DNA of 5,761 nucleotides from Patescibacteria group bacterium (lineage in GTDB: Bacteria; Patescibacteriota; Minisyncoccia; Phycocordibacterales; DATDWN01), in contig JAUPVY010000039.1 of NCBI GenBank assembly GCA_030916785.1, forward strand, positions 1 to 5,761. Reading direction: 5' to 3'. The position numbers and the translations under genes are program-made. Below the pieces are notes generated by a model. That model had not been told where the DNA came from. It was given only the letters and a program-made list of their open reading frames with translations, and made no database searches. Shown here in pieces: positions 4,647 through 5,761 of this stretch (the stretch's first letter is position 1; each line of letters starts with the position of its first letter).

Positions 4647-5761
4647 AGTAGTCTTCTGTATCCGCAATACTGGCAGTTTATATCACCACAAAACTCTGTG
4701 GTGATTTTTCCACTCCAGATACTGTTAACCAACAGATCAATTTCTCCCTCTACTCTTTTTACATCTTCTTTTTCAACCGGCACAGTAACTATTGGACACC
4801 TACCCTTTTCATCGGGTGACACAAAAACAAGTGATGTGTTTATAGATTTTGTGCGCCACAACGAGTTATCGCTTAAAAGCATTTTATAGAAAACAAGTTG
4901 ACGAAAATAGTTTCCATCTCCACTTTTTGTTTCCCCTTTTATTGCCGCTACCGACATGCCCTGTCTTGTTTTATAGTCAAACACAGAAACTCCCTCCACT
5001 TGATCCAGTACGGTATCGAGTTTGCCATGTATATTAATTGTTATTTTTTTATCATCATATTTGGTATCAAAAGGTGTTTCAAACCACCTCTCTGTTGATA
5101 TTTGACCAGATAAACTGAAGTGTGGTTCTAGAGCAGAAGCCACACTCGGTGCGGATTCTATAAGTTCTTTCTTTAGACGATCTTTGTCTGCCTGTGACAG
5201 AAGTGATTTGTTTATATATTCTTCAACTGTAGAAACAATAATACCACTAGTGTCAGAAGGATTACTTTTTCTCAAAGTCCATATACGTGACAAAGCTTCA
5301 TGCATAGCACTTCCTTTTTCGGCAGAGAGAGATGGAGCTTGTGGCATTTTTAGAATACTCTCATACAGAAACTTGCTAGGACACTCCAAAAAGTGATTGA
5401 GAGCCGTTACAGACAAACCTCTTTCAATTAAAACTTTTTTGGCCTCACTTATCATTAAATCATCTACTTGATTAGGATTATTATCATTTTTTTTCAAATC
5501 TTTAAAGGCAATACTAGCTCTAGGTAAATGAGTTTCCGAAACACAATCCTGATGCAACTCATTTACAAAACGAAGAGGTGTTAGTGCTTTTCCGTCAGAC
5601 TCTTCACTGGAATATAAAACAACTGCGTGTTTACGTGCCCGAGTAAGCGCAACATAAAACAACCTTCTGGTATCTCTAATGTCATTATCACTAGACTTCT
5701 TTTCCGGCAAAATGAAAGACGACCCGCGTGCTTTACCTACCCAAGTTTCTTCGTTTGCGTA
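4631..5761 (-). CDS. UvrD-family helicase / PD-(D/E)XK (RecB-like) nuclease, C-terminal 376 residues
   Basis: The frame is open from the right edge (5761) to a TAG at 4633-4631, so only the C-terminus is visible and the real start lies outside. Numbering from the first visible residue: RRLFYVALTRAR at 32-43 is superfamily 1 helicase motif VI, with the Arg that contacts ATP. A linker follows, then a RecB-type nuclease: SVTALNHFLECPSKF (117-131, Cys127), EKGSAMHEAL with His154, GKLD with Asp249, FDYKT with Asp262 and Lys264, and QLVFY from Gln288. These are the H, D, D-x-K and Q positions of the AddB/RecB nuclease family. The tail has C358-x4-C363-x2-C366, which with Cys127 could bind a 4Fe-4S cluster as in AddB or Cas4. 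Such helicase-nuclease fusions process double-strand breaks and degrade foreign DNA, usually with a partner subunit. The last residues, ESAK and the stop, are encoded by the right arm of the stem-loop element. Confidence 0.87.
   Translation of the reverse strand, partial: YANEETWVGKARGSSFILPEKKSSDNDIRDTRRLFYVALTRARKHAVVLYSSEESDGKALTPLRFVNELHQDCVSETHLPRASIAFKDLKKNDNNPNQVDDLMISEAKKVLIERGLSVTALNHFLECPSKFLYESILKMPQAPSLSAEKGSAMHEALSRIWTLRKSNPSDTSGIIVSTVEEYINKSLLSQADKDRLKKELIESAPSVASALEPHFSLSGQISTERWFETPFDTKYDDKKITINIHGKLDTVLDQVEGVSVFDYKTRQGMSVAAIKGETKSGDGNYFRQLVFYKMLLSDNSLWRTKSINTSLVFVSPDEKGRCPIVTVPVEKEDVKRVEGEIDLLVNSIWSGKITTEFCGDINCQYCGYRRLLESAK

Noticed and set aside
4698..5396. Four plus-strand open frames inside the nuclease gene
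   Set aside because: They overlap each other and are antisense to the nuclease motifs; no start signals are seen.
1..5761. CRISPR array, tRNA, rRNA or alternative genetic code
   Set aside because: There are no regularly spaced direct repeats, no cloverleaf or rRNA sequence was recognised, and no in-frame TGA interrupts any conserved gene.

Overview
The window looks like a piece of a small, AT-rich bacterial genome, most likely from the Candidate Phyla Radiation (Patescibacteria). This is inference. It rests on the base composition, the lack of Shine-Dalgarno sequences, promoters sitting almost on top of start codons, and a surface protein of a style common in that group (N-terminal SYQGRL-type domain, a Cys-flanked GDKLIW...FSC segment, and a TEGSNLYY motif). 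All reading frames work with TGA, TAA and TAG as ordinary stops.

Layout, left to right. (1) Positions 1-1321, minus strand: the N-terminal 440 residues of a large secreted, probably fibrous surface protein that runs off the left edge. (2) Positions 1322-1928: about 600 bases of extremely AT-rich DNA between two divergent genes. No gene is visible there, but it holds one perfect DnaA box, one near match, and four long inverted repeats. (3) Positions 1929-2972, plus: GMP reductase, guaC. (4) Positions 2979-3776, minus: undecaprenyl-diphosphate phosphatase, uppP, convergent with guaC and only 6 bases from it. (5) Positions 3831-4523, plus: a membrane-anchored DsbA-like thiol oxidoreductase, divergent from uppP. 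(6) Positions 4524-4646: a compact, GC-richer, nested stem-loop element with 18-base terminal inverted repeats, sitting exactly between two convergent genes. (7) Positions 4631-5761, minus: the C-terminal part of a UvrD-family helicase fused to a RecB-like PD-(D/E)XK nuclease; its start lies beyond the right edge.

The genes do not form one operon, because strand orientation alternates at every gene. Three of the products concern the cell envelope: the surface protein, UppP (recycling of the lipid carrier for wall synthesis) and the DsbA-like protein (disulfide formation outside the membrane). The surface protein has a Cys pair that could be a client of the oxidoreductase. GuaC belongs to purine salvage and the helicase-nuclease to DNA repair or defence against foreign DNA.

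The points most worth following up are the stem-loop element at 4524-4646, the possible replication-origin-like or regulatory character of 1322-1928, and the repeated pattern of promoters that predict leaderless or nearly leaderless mRNAs.
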